From Streptomyces sp. Go-475 (lineage in GTDB: Bacteria; Actinomycetota; Actinomycetes; Streptomycetales; Streptomycetaceae): 64,000 nt of DNA. The position numbers and the translations under genes were made by a program. The stretch covers positions 4,693,501 to 4,757,500 of the forward strand of contig NZ_CP026121.1 of assembly GCF_003330845.1 (NCBI RefSeq), given 5' to 3'. The notes beneath the pieces are model-generated. The model had not been told where the DNA came from and ran no database searches. It saw only the letters and a list, made by a program, of their open reading frames with translations. Below are positions 20,544 to 29,411 of the stretch, piece by piece. Positions within the stretch are counted from its first letter, which is position 1; each line of letters starts with the position of its first letter.

Positions 20544-22097
20544 ATGGAGTGGCTGAGCGCGGAGAACTTCGTGGCCGTGGCGACGGCCCTCCTCGGCATC
20601 ATCGCCTCGGGCGTCATGGTCTGGTACGAGCGCCGGGTGCCGCGCCGCAAGCGCATCGGCTACCGCGTGCAGATGGACAGCCCCATCGGCGACGACGTGC
20701 GCTCCGGGCGAGCCAGCCCCCGTCTCGGCCTGTTCGACGAGGTCCCGGGCATGGCCGACGCGACCCTGGTCCTGCTGCGCATCGAGAACGACGGCTCGCA
20801 GGGCATCGACCGTGACGACTACACCGGCCCCGAAGTCCACGGCCTGACCGCGGTGTTCACGGGCCGCACCGTCCGCGGCGTCTCGGTGACCCAGCCGTCG
20901 GACACCGACCACATCATGGACCACTTCACCGCGGGCCGCGGCTTCGCCTACGAGGGCAACACGCTGCGCGTCCCGCGCGTCCCGCTCAACCGCGGTGACC
21001 ACTTCAAGCTGCTCGTGCTGCTGTCCGGCGGCGACGTCGGCGACGAGATACGGCTCGTCGGCGGCCTGCGCGACGGCGAGGTGCACCCCAACCGCAGTGC
21101 CACCCCCGACGACAAGCCCCCGCTGTTCAGCCGGGCGGCGCGGCTGATCACCATCGCGCTCACGGCGAGCGTGGTCGTCCTGGCCACGATCGTCGTCGCC
21201 CAGGACGACACCCCGCCCCCGATCGGCTGCGCGAGCGGCACCCTCACCCTCACCGGCTCGACCGCGTTCGCGCCCGTGCTGCGCGAGGTGGCGCACAAGT
21301 ACGAGCGGGACTGCGGGGGCGACCCGGTCATCGAGGTGGACACGCACGGGTCGACGGCCGGGATCAGGGAGCTGGCGGCGGCCGGCGCCCAGGCGGCACG
21401 GGAGGAGCGGGGCTCCCCGCCGGTGGTGGCCCTGTCGGACGGGCCGAAACCCGCCGGGCTGCCCGAACTGCGCGAGAACAGGGTGGCGGTGTCCGTGTTC
21501 GCGCTCGTGGTCAACGACGACGTGGGGCTGAGGAACCTGTCGACGGAGGACGTCCGGCGCCTGTACCGGGGCGAGATCCGCAACTGGCGCCAGCTCGGCG
21601 GCCCCGACCTCCAGGTGCACCTGGTCAGCCGGGACGCCAACTCCGGGACGAGACAGGTGTTCCAGCGCCGGGTGCTGGGGCGGGGCGAGATCGCCAACTC
21701 CTCCGTCGACTGCGTCCACAAGGACGATCCGACGGCGGCCGTCCTCCGCTGCGAACTCGACTCGACGGAACAGGTGCTGGACACCGTCGCCGACCTCCCG
21801 GGAGCCATCGGCTACAGCGAACTCAATCTGGCCGAGCGCGCCAAGGGCCTGCACTCGCTGCGCCTGGACGGCGACCCGGCCTCCGTCGACGCCATCGAGG
21901 ACGGCACGAGCGACTACCCGTACCGCGAGATCGAGTACGCCTACACCTACGGCCGGCCCCCGGCCGACTCCCTGGCGTCGAGCTTCCTCACCTACCTCTC
22001 CCGCGGCAACGGCCAGGACGTCATCCGCACGCACGGCCATCTGCCGTGCTGGACCCCGGAGGGCCTGACGCTGTGCGCGCAGGACGGCCAGGGCTGA
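20544..22097 (+). CDS. Membrane-tethered PstS-like substrate-binding protein
   Basis: 517-aa protein with an unusual layout: a first membrane helix (about residues 8-27), a beta-rich domain of about 175 residues, a second helix (about 206-228), then a periplasmic-binding-protein domain of the phosphate-binding type starting LTLTGSTAFAPVLREVAHKY. Ligand-loop features include DTHGSTAGIREL and SRDANSGTRQVF (the SGTR loop of PstS-like proteins). No permease or ATPase is nearby, so it looks like a receptor rather than a transport component. The intervening domain is predicted cytoplasmic by topology. Ligand and partner unknown. Confidence 0.78.
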   Translation: MEWLSAENFVAVATALLGIIASGVMVWYERRVPRRKRIGYRVQMDSPIGDDVRSGRASPRLGLFDEVPGMADATLVLLRIENDGSQGIDRDDYTGPEVHGLTAVFTGRTVRGVSVTQPSDTDHIMDHFTAGRGFAYEGNTLRVPRVPLNRGDHFKLLVLLSGGDVGDEIRLVGGLRDGEVHPNRSATPDDKPPLFSRAARLITIALTASVVVLATIVVAQDDTPPPIGCASGTLTLTGSTAFAPVLREVAHKYERDCGGDPVIEVDTHGSTAGIRELAAAGAQAAREERGSPPVVALSDGPKPAGLPELRENRVAVSVFALVVNDDVGLRNLSTEDVRRLYRGEIRNWRQLGGPDLQVHLVSRDANSGTRQVFQRRVLGRGEIANSSVDCVHKDDPTAAVLRCELDSTEQVLDTVADLPGAIGYSELNLAERAKGLHSLRLDGDPASVDAIEDGTSDYPYREIEYAYTYGRPPADSLASSFLTYLSRGNGQDVIRTHGHLPCWTPEGLTLCAQDGQG

Positions 22098-22127
22098 GAT
22101 CCCGCACCAGCAGACCCGGCGGCCCGC

Positions 22128-22883
22128 TCACCGAGGCTCCGGCGGCCGCTGGCGCGGCATGTTCGGCCGGGCCCCGCCGTGCGGCGGCACGGTGAAGCGT
22201 CCGTTGCCGCCCACCGTCTCCGCCGCGCGCCCGGCCCCGGGAAACACCACGGCCTGCACGCCCACGGGCGCGCCCCCGCTGCGGAACTCGCTCATCCAGT
22301 CGGCCGTCTCCACCCGCACCAGCTCGGTCACGTCCTCGGAGAACCTCCGCAGCACCGTCAGGCACCGCTCGGCCGCCTCACCGGCCGTCCCCTCCGTCGG
22401 CCCCAGCACCTCCCGCACGCTCTCCGCCGCCCAGTCGAACTGCAACGCCTGCAACCGCCGCTGCACCGCCTGCGCCGTCGCCACGTCCCGCATCCACCCC
22501 GACGTCACCCCGAAGTACCGGTCGGCGGCCACACACGCCACCCCCAGCAGCAGCGCCAGGCACCCCCAGGGCGCGGCCCCGCCCACGGCCCCGGTCAGAT
22601 CCAGCAGCGGCAGCGCGATCCCGGTGCCCGCCCCCACCGCCGTCCCGCAGCGCAGCGCCCGCGCGGACCGCCGCTTCCACACCCGGTCCTCGAGGTACCA
22701 GGCGGCCGTCCGCAGCGCCCCGCGCTCCACCCACCGGTACAGCTCGTCCAGCCGGGCCGCCGGCTCGCCCCAGTCGCCGTGCGGGAAGGCCCGCCCGGTC
22801 AGATCCCCCGGCCGCAGCCGGGCCGCCTGTTCGCCCCGCCCGTCCTGAGGCGGCCCCTCGGGCTGCATCTCCGGCTGACCCAC
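22128..22883 (-). CDS. Two-TM membrane protein, SLATT-like
   Basis: 251-aa protein. About 90 charged N-terminal residues precede two closely spaced hydrophobic helices (AVGAGTGIALPLLDL and WGCLALLLGVACVAA) and a long helical C-terminal part with VRRLQ/FDWAAESVREVL-like sequence. This pattern (basic segment, 2 TM, long helix) resembles SLATT domains, which are pore-forming effectors in nucleotide-signalling conflict systems, but the match is by shape only. GTG 22883 was chosen because GGGAG lies 6 nt upstream. The C-terminal 35 residues are Pro/Gly/Arg-rich. No cyclase or SLOG gene is adjacent. Confidence 0.55.
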   Translation of the reverse strand: MGQPEMQPEGPPQDGRGEQAARLRPGDLTGRAFPHGDWGEPAARLDELYRWVERGALRTAAWYLEDRVWKRRSARALRCGTAVGAGTGIALPLLDLTGAVGGAAPWGCLALLLGVACVAADRYFGVTSGWMRDVATAQAVQRRLQALQFDWAAESVREVLGPTEGTAGEAAERCLTVLRRFSEDVTELVRVETADWMSEFRSGGAPVGVQAVVFPGAGRAAETVGGNGRFTVPPHGGARPNMPRQRPPEPR

Positions 22884-23060
22884 CCGGCACTCCCTACTGA
22901 CCACGAATGACCACGCGCGGTTCACTCACCGATCACACTGCGCGACGGACGACACACGCGCCGGACCCTTCCTACCCCCCAATGGGTGGCGAAGGCGTAG
23001 CTTTCGCCGCTTTTCCGACCGGAAGTATTCCTTGATCGGTTATGGGGCGCGAGGGGGACT

Positions 23061-23135
23061 CACTCGAAAGAGTGCTGGAGCGGCGGCAGGCCCGACCACG
23101 TAGGCTCGTGCCGAACGGGAAAACCCGTACCGAGC
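23061..23135 (+). promoter_or_regulatory. Two hairpins in the ybaB leader
   Basis: CACTC-GAAA-GAGTG (23061-23074) is a tetraloop hairpin. A two-tier hairpin follows: outer GCTCG (23104-23108) with CGAGC (23131-23135), inner ACGGG (23115-23119) with CCCGT (23124-23128). The second abuts the AAGGAG ribosome site (23136-23141). TAGGCT at 23101-23106 could be a -10, in which case only part of the second hairpin would be transcribed. Confidence 0.4.
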
Positions 23136-23147
23136 AAGGAGCTGATC

Positions 23148-23489
23148 GTGATCCCCGGTGGTGGCCAGCCCAATATGCAGCAGCTGCTCCAGCAGGCCCA
23201 GAAGATGCAGCAGGACCTGGCGCGGGCGCAGGAGGAACTGGCGCAGACGGAGGTCGACGGGCAGGCCGGCGGCGGCCTGGTGACCGCGACCGTCACCGGC
23301 GCCGGCGAACTGCGCGCGCTGAAGATCGACCCGAAGGCGGTGGACCCGGAGGACACCGAGACGCTCGCGGACCTGGTCGTGGCGGCCGTCCAGGCGGCCA
23401 ACGAGAACGCGCAGGCGCTCCAGCAGCAGAAGCTGGGCCCCCTCGCGCAGGGTCTGGGCGGCGGCGGCATCCCCGGCCTGCCGTTCTGA
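23148..23489 (+). CDS. ybaB: YbaB/EbfC-family nucleoid-associated protein
   Basis: 113-aa DNA-binding dimer protein. The family core is clear: [20 protein letters not shown] helix, then [20 protein letters not shown] strands. The C-terminal Gly-rich tail [12 protein letters not shown] is usual in actinobacteria. GTG 23148 follows AAGGAG. It precedes recR as in most bacteria, but dnaX, which normally comes first, is absent here. Confidence 0.95.
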   Translation: MIPGGGQPNMQQLLQQAQKMQQDLARAQEELAQTEVDGQAGGGLVTATVTGAGELRALKIDPKAVDPEDTETLADLVVAAVQAANENAQALQQQKLGPLAQGLGGGGIPGLPF

Positions 23490-23583
23490 CCCCGCGCACC
23501 GCCTTCCTCGGAGAGGCGGCTGACAACTACGGTACGTACGGGAGGGTGCGTACCGACCTCGAAGACCCAGGAAGGGCAGTCCG

Positions 23584-24183
23584 TTGTACGAAGGCGTGGT
23601 CCAGGACCTGATCGACGAGCTGGGGCGGCTGCCCGGCGTCGGTCCGAAGAGCGCCCAGCGGATCGCCTTCCACATCCTCCAGGCGGAGCCGACGGACGTG
23701 CGGCGGCTCGCGCAGGCCCTGATGGAGGTCAAGGCGAAGGTCCGCTTCTGCGCGACCTGCGGCAACGTCGCGCAGGAGGAGCTGTGCAACATCTGCCGCG
23801 ACACCCGCCGCGACCCGGCCGTCATCTGCGTGGTCGAGGAGCCGAAGGACGTCGTGGCGATCGAGCGCACGCGTGAGTTCCGGGGCCGCTACCACGTCCT
23901 GGGCGGCGCGATCAGCCCGATCGACGGGGTGGGGCCGGACGACCTGCGCATCAGGGAGCTGCTGGCCCGTCTCGCCGACGGCACCGTCACCGAGCTGATC
24001 CTCGCCACGGACCCGAATCTCGAAGGCGAGGCGACCGCCACGTACCTCGCCCGCATGATCAAGCCCATGGGCCTGAAGGTCACCCGCCTGGCCAGCGGCC
24101 TCCCGGTGGGTGGCGACCTGGAATACGCGGACGAGGTCACCCTCGGCCGCGCCTTCGAGGGGAGACGACTCCTAGATGTCTGA
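23584..24183 (+). CDS. recR: Recombination protein RecR
   Basis: 199-aa RecFOR-pathway protein that helps load RecA at gaps. It has the N-terminal helix-hairpin-helix ([20 protein letters not shown]), the four-Cys zinc finger in [16 protein letters not shown], and a Toprim domain starting [15 protein letters not shown]. Standard length. The start is TTG 23584 after GGAAGGG, consistent with the conserved N-terminus. The end overlaps the next gene by 8 nt. Confidence 0.97.
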   Translation: MYEGVVQDLIDELGRLPGVGPKSAQRIAFHILQAEPTDVRRLAQALMEVKAKVRFCATCGNVAQEELCNICRDTRRDPAVICVVEEPKDVVAIERTREFRGRYHVLGGAISPIDGVGPDDLRIRELLARLADGTVTELILATDPNLEGEATATYLARMIKPMGLKVTRLASGLPVGGDLEYADEVTLGRAFEGRRLLDV

Positions 24184-24835
24184 CGCCACGCTGCACGCGA
24201 CCGACCAGAACCCGGACGACTTCGCGGTCCAGATCGCGGACCAGGTCGAGAGCTTCCTGGTCGCCGTCACGGAGGTCGCGAAGGGCGACGAGCCGGAATC
24301 GGCCGTGCCCTTCCTCCTCCTGGAGGTCTCCCAACTCCTCCTGGCCGGCGGCCGGCTCGGCGCGCACGAGGACATCGTGCCCGACGAGCGCTACGAGCCC
24401 GACACGGGCCCGGACGCGGACGTCGACGAGCTGCGCGAGAACCTGGCCCGGCTGCTGGACCCGATCGACGTCTACTCCGAGGTCTTCGACCCCTACGAGC
24501 CCCGCAAGGCCCCCGTGCCGGCCCGGATCTCCGACGACCTCACGGACGTCATCACGGACCTGCGCCACGGCATGGCCCACTACCGCGCCGGCCGCACCAC
24601 CGAGGCCCTGTGGTGGTGGCAGTTCTCGTACTTCTCCAACTGGGGCTCCACCGCTTCGGCCACCCTGCGCGCCCTCCAGTCGGTCCTCGCCCACGTCCGC
24701 CTCAACCAGCCCCTCGCCGAACTCGACGGGCTGGACACGGACCAGGGCATGGGCGACGACACGCTGGAGATCGAGGCGGGCCGGGTCATGGCGGAGGAGA
24801 TCGCGGGGCCGCTGGGGCTGCGCCCGGCGAAGTAG
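24176..24835 (+). CDS. DUF5063-domain protein
   Basis: 219-aa acidic, mostly helical protein that follows recR in Streptomyces. Recognisable segments include [20 protein letters not shown] and [20 protein letters not shown] followed by [19 protein letters not shown], characteristic of DUF5063. Biochemical role unknown. Start overlaps recR by 8 nt (translational coupling), so it may be linked to recombination or simply share the operon. Soluble, no signal peptide. Confidence 0.85.
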   Translation: MSDATLHATDQNPDDFAVQIADQVESFLVAVTEVAKGDEPESAVPFLLLEVSQLLLAGGRLGAHEDIVPDERYEPDTGPDADVDELRENLARLLDPIDVYSEVFDPYEPRKAPVPARISDDLTDVITDLRHGMAHYRAGRTTEALWWWQFSYFSNWGSTASATLRALQSVLAHVRLNQPLAELDGLDTDQGMGDDTLEIEAGRVMAEEIAGPLGLRPAK

Positions 24836-24863
24836 GCGGTCAGTCGGCCAGTCGGCCAGGCGG

Positions 24864-25700
24864 TCAGATCGGGACGGCCGTCCCGGTGACGCCGATCCCG
24901 GTGTGCGGGCCGGCCGGCACGGACACGGTGATCGTGCTCGGCCGTCCCATGTCCGCCCCCTGATGGATCGTCAGGGTCGTGGGCGGGGACACGAGTTCCA
25001 GCTCGCGCAGGTAGCCGCCGAAGGCGGCGGCCGCCGCGCCCGTGGCCGGGTCCTCCACGACACCGCCCGGCGGGAAGGGGTCGCGGGCGTGGAACACCGT
25101 GGGGGACTCCCGCCACACCAGGTCGACGGTGGTCCAGCCCTCGCGGTGCATCAGCGCGGTGAGGGCCGGGACGTCGTAGTCCAGGTCGGCGAGGCGCCGC
25201 CGGCTCCCGGCGGCGACGACCGCGTGCCAGGCGCCGGCGAAGGCCGCGCGCGGCGGCAGCGCCGGGTCGAGGTCCTCGGCCGGCCAGCGCAGGGCCGCGA
25301 GCAGTTCGTCCAGCACGGCCTGGGGCAGCGGCGCGGTCCGCGGTGCGACGCTCACCAGGGTCGCCACCACGGTGCCGTCCTCGGCGCGGTCGGTGGTGAC
25401 GGCGACCTCTCCGGCCTTCGTGCGCAGCAGCAGCCGGCCGGTGCCGTGCGCCCGGGCGTGGGCGACGGCCGTCGCGATCGTCGCGTGCCCGCAGAACGGC
25501 ACCTCGGCGAGCGGGCTGAAGTACCGCACGTCGAGCAGGCCGTCGCCGGCCTCCACGGCGAACGCCGTCTCCGAATAGCCGACTTCGGCCGCCACCGCCT
25601 GCATCGCCGCGTCGTCGGCCCCGGTGGCGTCGAGCACGACTCCGGCGGGGTTGCCGCCCTTGGGGTCGGTGCTGAAGGCCACGTAGCGCAATATCTCCAT
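24864..25700 (-). CDS. PhzF-family isomerase
   Basis: 278-aa protein of the PhzF/diaminopimelate-epimerase-like fold. It shows VAFSTDPKGGNPAGVV at the N-terminus (the family Asn-Pro-Ala), VGYSETAFAV with the proposed catalytic Glu, VPFCGHATIATAVA, and ATGAAAAAFGGYLRE near the C-terminus. The metabolite is unknown and there is no phenazine cluster. ATG 25700 was chosen because TACGGT lies 6 nt upstream on the minus strand, suggesting a leaderless mRNA. Convergent with the DUF5063 gene. Confidence 0.9.
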   Translation of the reverse strand: MEILRYVAFSTDPKGGNPAGVVLDATGADDAAMQAVAAEVGYSETAFAVEAGDGLLDVRYFSPLAEVPFCGHATIATAVAHARAHGTGRLLLRTKAGEVAVTTDRAEDGTVVATLVSVAPRTAPLPQAVLDELLAALRWPAEDLDPALPPRAAFAGAWHAVVAAGSRRRLADLDYDVPALTALMHREGWTTVDLVWRESPTVFHARDPFPPGGVVEDPATGAAAAAFGGYLRELELVSPPTTLTIHQGADMGRPSTITVSVPAGPHTGIGVTGTAVPI

Positions 25701-25849
25701 CCGCCGACCGTAGCGCGCACTCGGGGAAGCGGCGCGGGATTTCGGGGGTGGTGCCCGGGGGCGGGGCAACTGCGGGGCGGGGGCCGGAGGTTGTTGTCGG
25801 CAGTCGGGTTCCGCTGCGTCCGGGCGGCCGGCGGCGCGATGATGGGCCC

Positions 25850-26632
25850 ATGACGACGGGGCGTGCGCAGGCGTTGCGGTGGACGGGGGTCGGGCTGTGT
25901 GCGGCCGGGGCCCTCGCTCTGGTCGTGGGGGGTGTGCTGGATGTCGACGCGGCGGATCCCTGGGCGAGTGTGGCCGGGGGCGCGGCCGGGCTCATCGGCC
26001 TGGCGCTCACGATCTGCGCCCTCTCCGCGGGAAGGACCGGCGGGACGCCCGGCGCGCCCCAGGTGACGGCGAGCGGCGCTCGGTCGGTCGCCGCCGGCGG
26101 GAACATCGGATCCGTCACGACCGGGAACGGGGCGTCGCTGCCGCTCCCGCCTTCCGGGCCGCTCCCGGCTTCCGGGTCTGTCCCGCCTTCGGGGCGTGTC
26201 CCGGCTTCCGGGTCTGCCGGGGCCTCCGCGTCAGCTCCGGCTTCCGGGTCTGTCCCGCCTTCGGGGCGTGTCCCGGCTTCCGGGTCTGCCGGGGCCTCCG
26301 CGTCAGCTCCGGCTTCCGGGTCTGTCCCGCCTTCGGGGCGTGTCCCGGCTTCCGGGTCTGCCGGGGCCTCCGCGTCAGCTCCGGCTTCCGGGTCTGTCCC
26401 GCCTTCGGGGCGTGTCCCGGCTTCCGGGTCTGCCGGGGCCTCCGCGCTGGCTCCGGCTTCCGGGCCTGTCCCGCCTTCGGGGCTTGCCCCGGCCTCCCCG
26501 CCTGCCCAGGCCTCCCCTCCTGCCCCGCCCTCCGCGGCGGCGCGTCCCGCGGGCGCGGACGTCACCGCCTCGGGGGAGCGGGCCGTCGCGGCGGGTGGTG
26601 ACATCGGCTGCGTGTCGACGGGGGACGTGTGA
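25850..26632 (+). CDS. Two-TM protein with duplicated glycine-rich signalling motif and tandem-repeat linker
   Basis: 260-aa protein not assigned to a family. Residues 11-30 and 40-60 are hydrophobic helices. Residues 72-94 (VTASGARSVAAGGNIGSVTT...) and the extreme C-terminus, 238-260 (VTASGERAVAAGGDIGCVST...), carry the same motif. Between them lies a Pro/Ser/Gly/Ala linker made of four 24-residue repeats plus a partial fifth. The downstream STAND gene starts with a third copy of the motif and overlaps this stop by 4 nt. I infer a membrane effector or anchor recruited by motif pairing. ATG 25850 preferred; GATGAT lies 6 nt upstream. Confidence 0.7.
   Translation: MTTGRAQALRWTGVGLCAAGALALVVGGVLDVDAADPWASVAGGAAGLIGLALTICALSAGRTGGTPGAPQVTASGARSVAAGGNIGSVTTGNGASLPLPPSGPLPASGSVPPSGRVPASGSAGASASAPASGSVPPSGRVPASGSAGASASAPASGSVPPSGRVPASGSAGASASAPASGSVPPSGRVPASGSAGASALAPASGPVPPSGLAPASPPAQASPPAPPSAAARPAGADVTASGERAVAAGGDIGCVSTGDV
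26169..26490 (+). repeat. 72-bp tandem repeat array (in-frame)
   Basis: Four 72-bp units start at 26169, 26241, 26313 and 26385, followed by a degenerate partial unit from 26457. Units 1-3 are essentially identical; unit 4 ends with changes. Each encodes 24 residues built on PASGSVPPSGRVPASGSAGA. The length is a multiple of three, so copy-number change keeps the frame. It separates the two signalling motifs of the host protein. Confidence 0.95.
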
Positions 26633-28716
26633 GCGGCGGGTCCGCGCAGGCCCGAGGGGAGCGGTCCGTGGGGGCCGTCGGGAGCATCGGCCAGGTGGCC
26701 ACGGGCGATCACGTCGTCCAGCACACCACGCTCCTGCCGCCGGAGGCCCTGCCCCCGGGGGCGGACCCGGGGCGGGTGTGCCATCTGCCGTACCGCACCG
26801 CCCTGTTCGTCGGGCGCGAGCGGGAACTCGCCCGGCTGGACGAGGCGTTCGCCACGGCGCACGGCGTCGTCGTGCACGCCGTCCACGGGCTGGGCGGCAT
26901 CGGCAAGTCCACGCTCGCGGCGCACTGGGCGGCCCGGCACGCGGCGGAGTTCAACCCGGTGTGGTGGATCACGGCCGAGACCCCGGCCGACCTCGACGCG
27001 GGCCTCGCCGCGCTGGGCCGGGCGCTCCAGCCGTCCCTGGCCGGGGCCCTGCCGGAGGAGGCCCTGCGCGAGCGCACCCTGCACTGGCTCGCCTCCCACG
27101 ACGGCTGGCTGCTCGTCCTGGACAACGTCTCGGACCCGGCGGACATCAGGCCGCTGCTCGACCGCGCTCCCTCCGGCCGTTTCCTGATCACCACCCGGCG
27201 GGGCGCGACGGGGTGGCGGGGGATCGCCGAGCCGCTGAGCCTCGACGTACTCGAACCCGCCGAGGCCGTCGAGCTGTTCACGAAGATCCACCAGGGGCCC
27301 GCCGACGGGGTCGAGGAGCTGTGCGCCGACCTCGGCTGCCTGCCGTTGGCGGTCGACCAGGCCGCCGCGTACTGCCGGGAGGCGCGCATCAGCCCCCGGA
27401 CCTACCGTGAGCTCCTCGCCCGGTACCCGGCCGACATGTACGCGGCGACGGCGGAGGGCGGTGAGGCGCAGCGCACCGTCGGACGCGTCTGGCGGGTGAC
27501 CCTGGACCGGCTCGACGACACCCCCCTGGCCCTGCTGGTGCTGTTCACGATCGCCTGGTGGGCGCCGGACGGCATCCCGCGCCGCTATCTGGAGCCCTTC
27601 CACGTGCCGGGCCTGGGGCCACTGGGCTCACCGCTCGCGGTGACCGAGGCGCTGCGGCGGCTGGCCGCCCACAGCCTGATCACCCTGCACGGCGACACCC
27701 TCTCGGTGCACCGGCTGGTGCAGGCCGTCGCCCGCACCCCGGACCCCGACGACCCCTACCGGGACGCCGAGATGATCGACTCCTGCCGGGACGCCGCCGT
27801 GGGGCTGCTCCTCCTCCAGGCGCCCAGGGAAGCGAGGCTCACCCAGGACCTCCGGGACCTCACCACGCACATCGAGGCGCTCGCCGGCCACACGGACCCC
27901 GCGGCCGACACCGAGTTCTCCATGCTGCTGTTCCTGGACGCGGCGGCCTACCTGCAGAGCAACCACTTCACCGACCGTGCGGTCGTGCTGCTGGAGCGCG
28001 CCAAGCCCGCGGCCGAGCGCATCTGGGGCCGCGGGCACGGCGGCGCCCTGAACATGGCCGGGCTGCTGGCCAGGTGCGCGGAGGACCAGGGAGACCGAGG
28101 GCGGGCCCGTGCCCTGCTCGAACAGGCGCTGGCGGAGAGCCTGGAGCACAACGGCCCCGCCGATCCGGCGACCTTCCGGATGCGCCGCTGGCTCGTGCAG
28201 TGCCTGACGCGCGGGGACCGCGCCCGGGCCGAGGCGGCGGCCCGGGAGTACCTCGCGGAGGCGACGCGCCTGCTGGGACCCGAGCACCCCGAGGCCTTCG
28301 AGGCACGGCTGCACCTGTACTGGGTCGACGAGCCGTGGCCGAAGAGCCCCCAGGTCGAGGCGTATCTGGCGGACGCCCGGAGACTGCTGGGCGAGGACCA
28401 CGCGTCGAGCCGGCGGCTGGAGCAGGAGAGTGTGGTCGCCGCGCTGGTCGCCGGCGAGACGGAGGAGGCCCTGGCCCGCGCCGAACGGCTCATGGCCAGG
28501 TGCCTGCGGGTCATCGGGGACCAGCACAGCGACACGTACGAGGCGCGCCTGCTGCGGGCCGGCCTCGCGGCCCTCACCGGGGACACGGCGCTCGCCCGCG
28601 ACCTCGTACTCGACGCCGGTCAGCCGTTCAAGATGGAGCTGGCGCTGCCGCCCACCGAGAACTGCCGCCGGCTGGTCCGGGCCCTCGCCGCGGCACTCAC
28701 CCCGCGCCAGGCGTGA
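26629..28716 (+). CDS. STAND ATPase: NB-ARC with TPR sensor domain
   Basis: 695-aa NLR-like protein. Residues 9-28 carry ERSVGAVGSIGQVATGD, the motif also found at the end of the preceding protein. The NB-ARC has VGRERELARL, Walker A GLGGIGKST (about residues 87-95), Walker B LLVLDNVSD and sensor FLITTRRGATGW. A winged-helix region leads to TPR-like helices from about residue 400 (LLERAKPAAERIWGRGHGGA, then RARALLEQALAESLEHNGPA), probably the ligand sensor. GTG 26629 overlaps the upstream stop, so the pair is coupled. Likely oligomerises on activation and signals through the motif; a defence role is inferred. Confidence 0.85.
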   Translation: MSGGSAQARGERSVGAVGSIGQVATGDHVVQHTTLLPPEALPPGADPGRVCHLPYRTALFVGRERELARLDEAFATAHGVVVHAVHGLGGIGKSTLAAHWAARHAAEFNPVWWITAETPADLDAGLAALGRALQPSLAGALPEEALRERTLHWLASHDGWLLVLDNVSDPADIRPLLDRAPSGRFLITTRRGATGWRGIAEPLSLDVLEPAEAVELFTKIHQGPADGVEELCADLGCLPLAVDQAAAYCREARISPRTYRELLARYPADMYAATAEGGEAQRTVGRVWRVTLDRLDDTPLALLVLFTIAWWAPDGIPRRYLEPFHVPGLGPLGSPLAVTEALRRLAAHSLITLHGDTLSVHRLVQAVARTPDPDDPYRDAEMIDSCRDAAVGLLLLQAPREARLTQDLRDLTTHIEALAGHTDPAADTEFSMLLFLDAAAYLQSNHFTDRAVVLLERAKPAAERIWGRGHGGALNMAGLLARCAEDQGDRGRARALLEQALAESLEHNGPADPATFRMRRWLVQCLTRGDRARAEAAAREYLAEATRLLGPEHPEAFEARLHLYWVDEPWPKSPQVEAYLADARRLLGEDHASSRRLEQESVVAALVAGETEEALARAERLMARCLRVIGDQHSDTYEARLLRAGLAALTGDTALARDLVLDAGQPFKMELALPPTENCRRLVRALAAALTPRQA

Positions 28717-28878
28717 CCGTCCCGTCACGTCACGTGACTTATCTCCTCCTTGTACGCCCGCTGTACGTCGGCTGCACGGGCCCTAACCGGTGTCACGGGA
28801 ATCTGGAGTCACTCCTCCCCGGAAGCGAACCGGATCCGGCGGAGGGAGCAACGCCCCTGATCCCTGAAGGAGTTCGCG

Positions 28879-29403
28879 ATGACCACCCGTTCCACCGGCA
28901 AGCGCATAGCCCTCGCCACCGCAGTCGCCGTCGTCGCCGCCGGCACCTTCGCCGCCGGTGCCGGCGTCGCCGGGGCCGACTCCAGGGGCAAGGCCCACAA
29001 GCCCGCCGGGACCGCCACCAAGGCGCAGGTGCTCGGCCTGTTCGACAACTGGAACGCCGCGCTGCGGACGGGCGACCCGCAGAAGGTCGCCGACCTGTAC
29101 GCCAAGGACGCGGTCCTGCTGCCGACCGTCTCCAACAACGTCCGCACGGACAGAGCCGAGATCGTCGACTACTTCGAGCACTTCCTGCGGAACAAGCCGG
29201 TCGGCACGAAGATCGAGTCCGTGGTCAACATCCTCGACCGCGACACCGTCATCGACACGGGCGTCTACGAGTTCGCGCTCACCGACCCCGCCACGGGCGA
29301 GAAGAACACCGTCAAGGCCCGCTACACCTACGCCTACGAGAAGCAGCCCGACGGCAGGTGGCTGATCGTCAACCACCACTCCTCGAAGATGCCGGAGAGC
29401 TGA
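28879..29403 (+). CDS. Secreted SgcJ/NTF2-like protein
   Basis: 174-aa protein with a signal peptide (KRIALATAVAVVAAGTFAAG, cleavage expected near AGA-DS at residues 33-35). The mature part is an SnoaL/NTF2-like cone: VLGLFDNWNAALRTGDPQKV, DLYAKDAVLLPT, and a C-terminal GRWLIVNHHSSKMPES. It matches SgcJ/EcaC or CaMKII-association-type proteins. Function in the envelope unknown. ATG 28879 follows GAAGGAG. It is tail to tail with the histidine kinase, 8 nt apart. Confidence 0.87.
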   Translation: MTTRSTGKRIALATAVAVVAAGTFAAGAGVAGADSRGKAHKPAGTATKAQVLGLFDNWNAALRTGDPQKVADLYAKDAVLLPTVSNNVRTDRAEIVDYFEHFLRNKPVGTKIESVVNILDRDTVIDTGVYEFALTDPATGEKNTVKARYTYAYEKQPDGRWLIVNHHSSKMPES

Positions 29404-29411
29404 GCCGCCCC

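Noticed and set aside
23148..24183. dnaX upstream of ybaB-recR
   Set aside because: The usual gene is not there; the 22926-23147 gap is too short and has no coding signal.
24580..27603. A 1007-codon open frame on the minus strand
   Set aside because: It is antisense to the PhzF, repeat-protein and STAND genes and arises from GC-rich codon bias and the repeat array; no domain or start signal.
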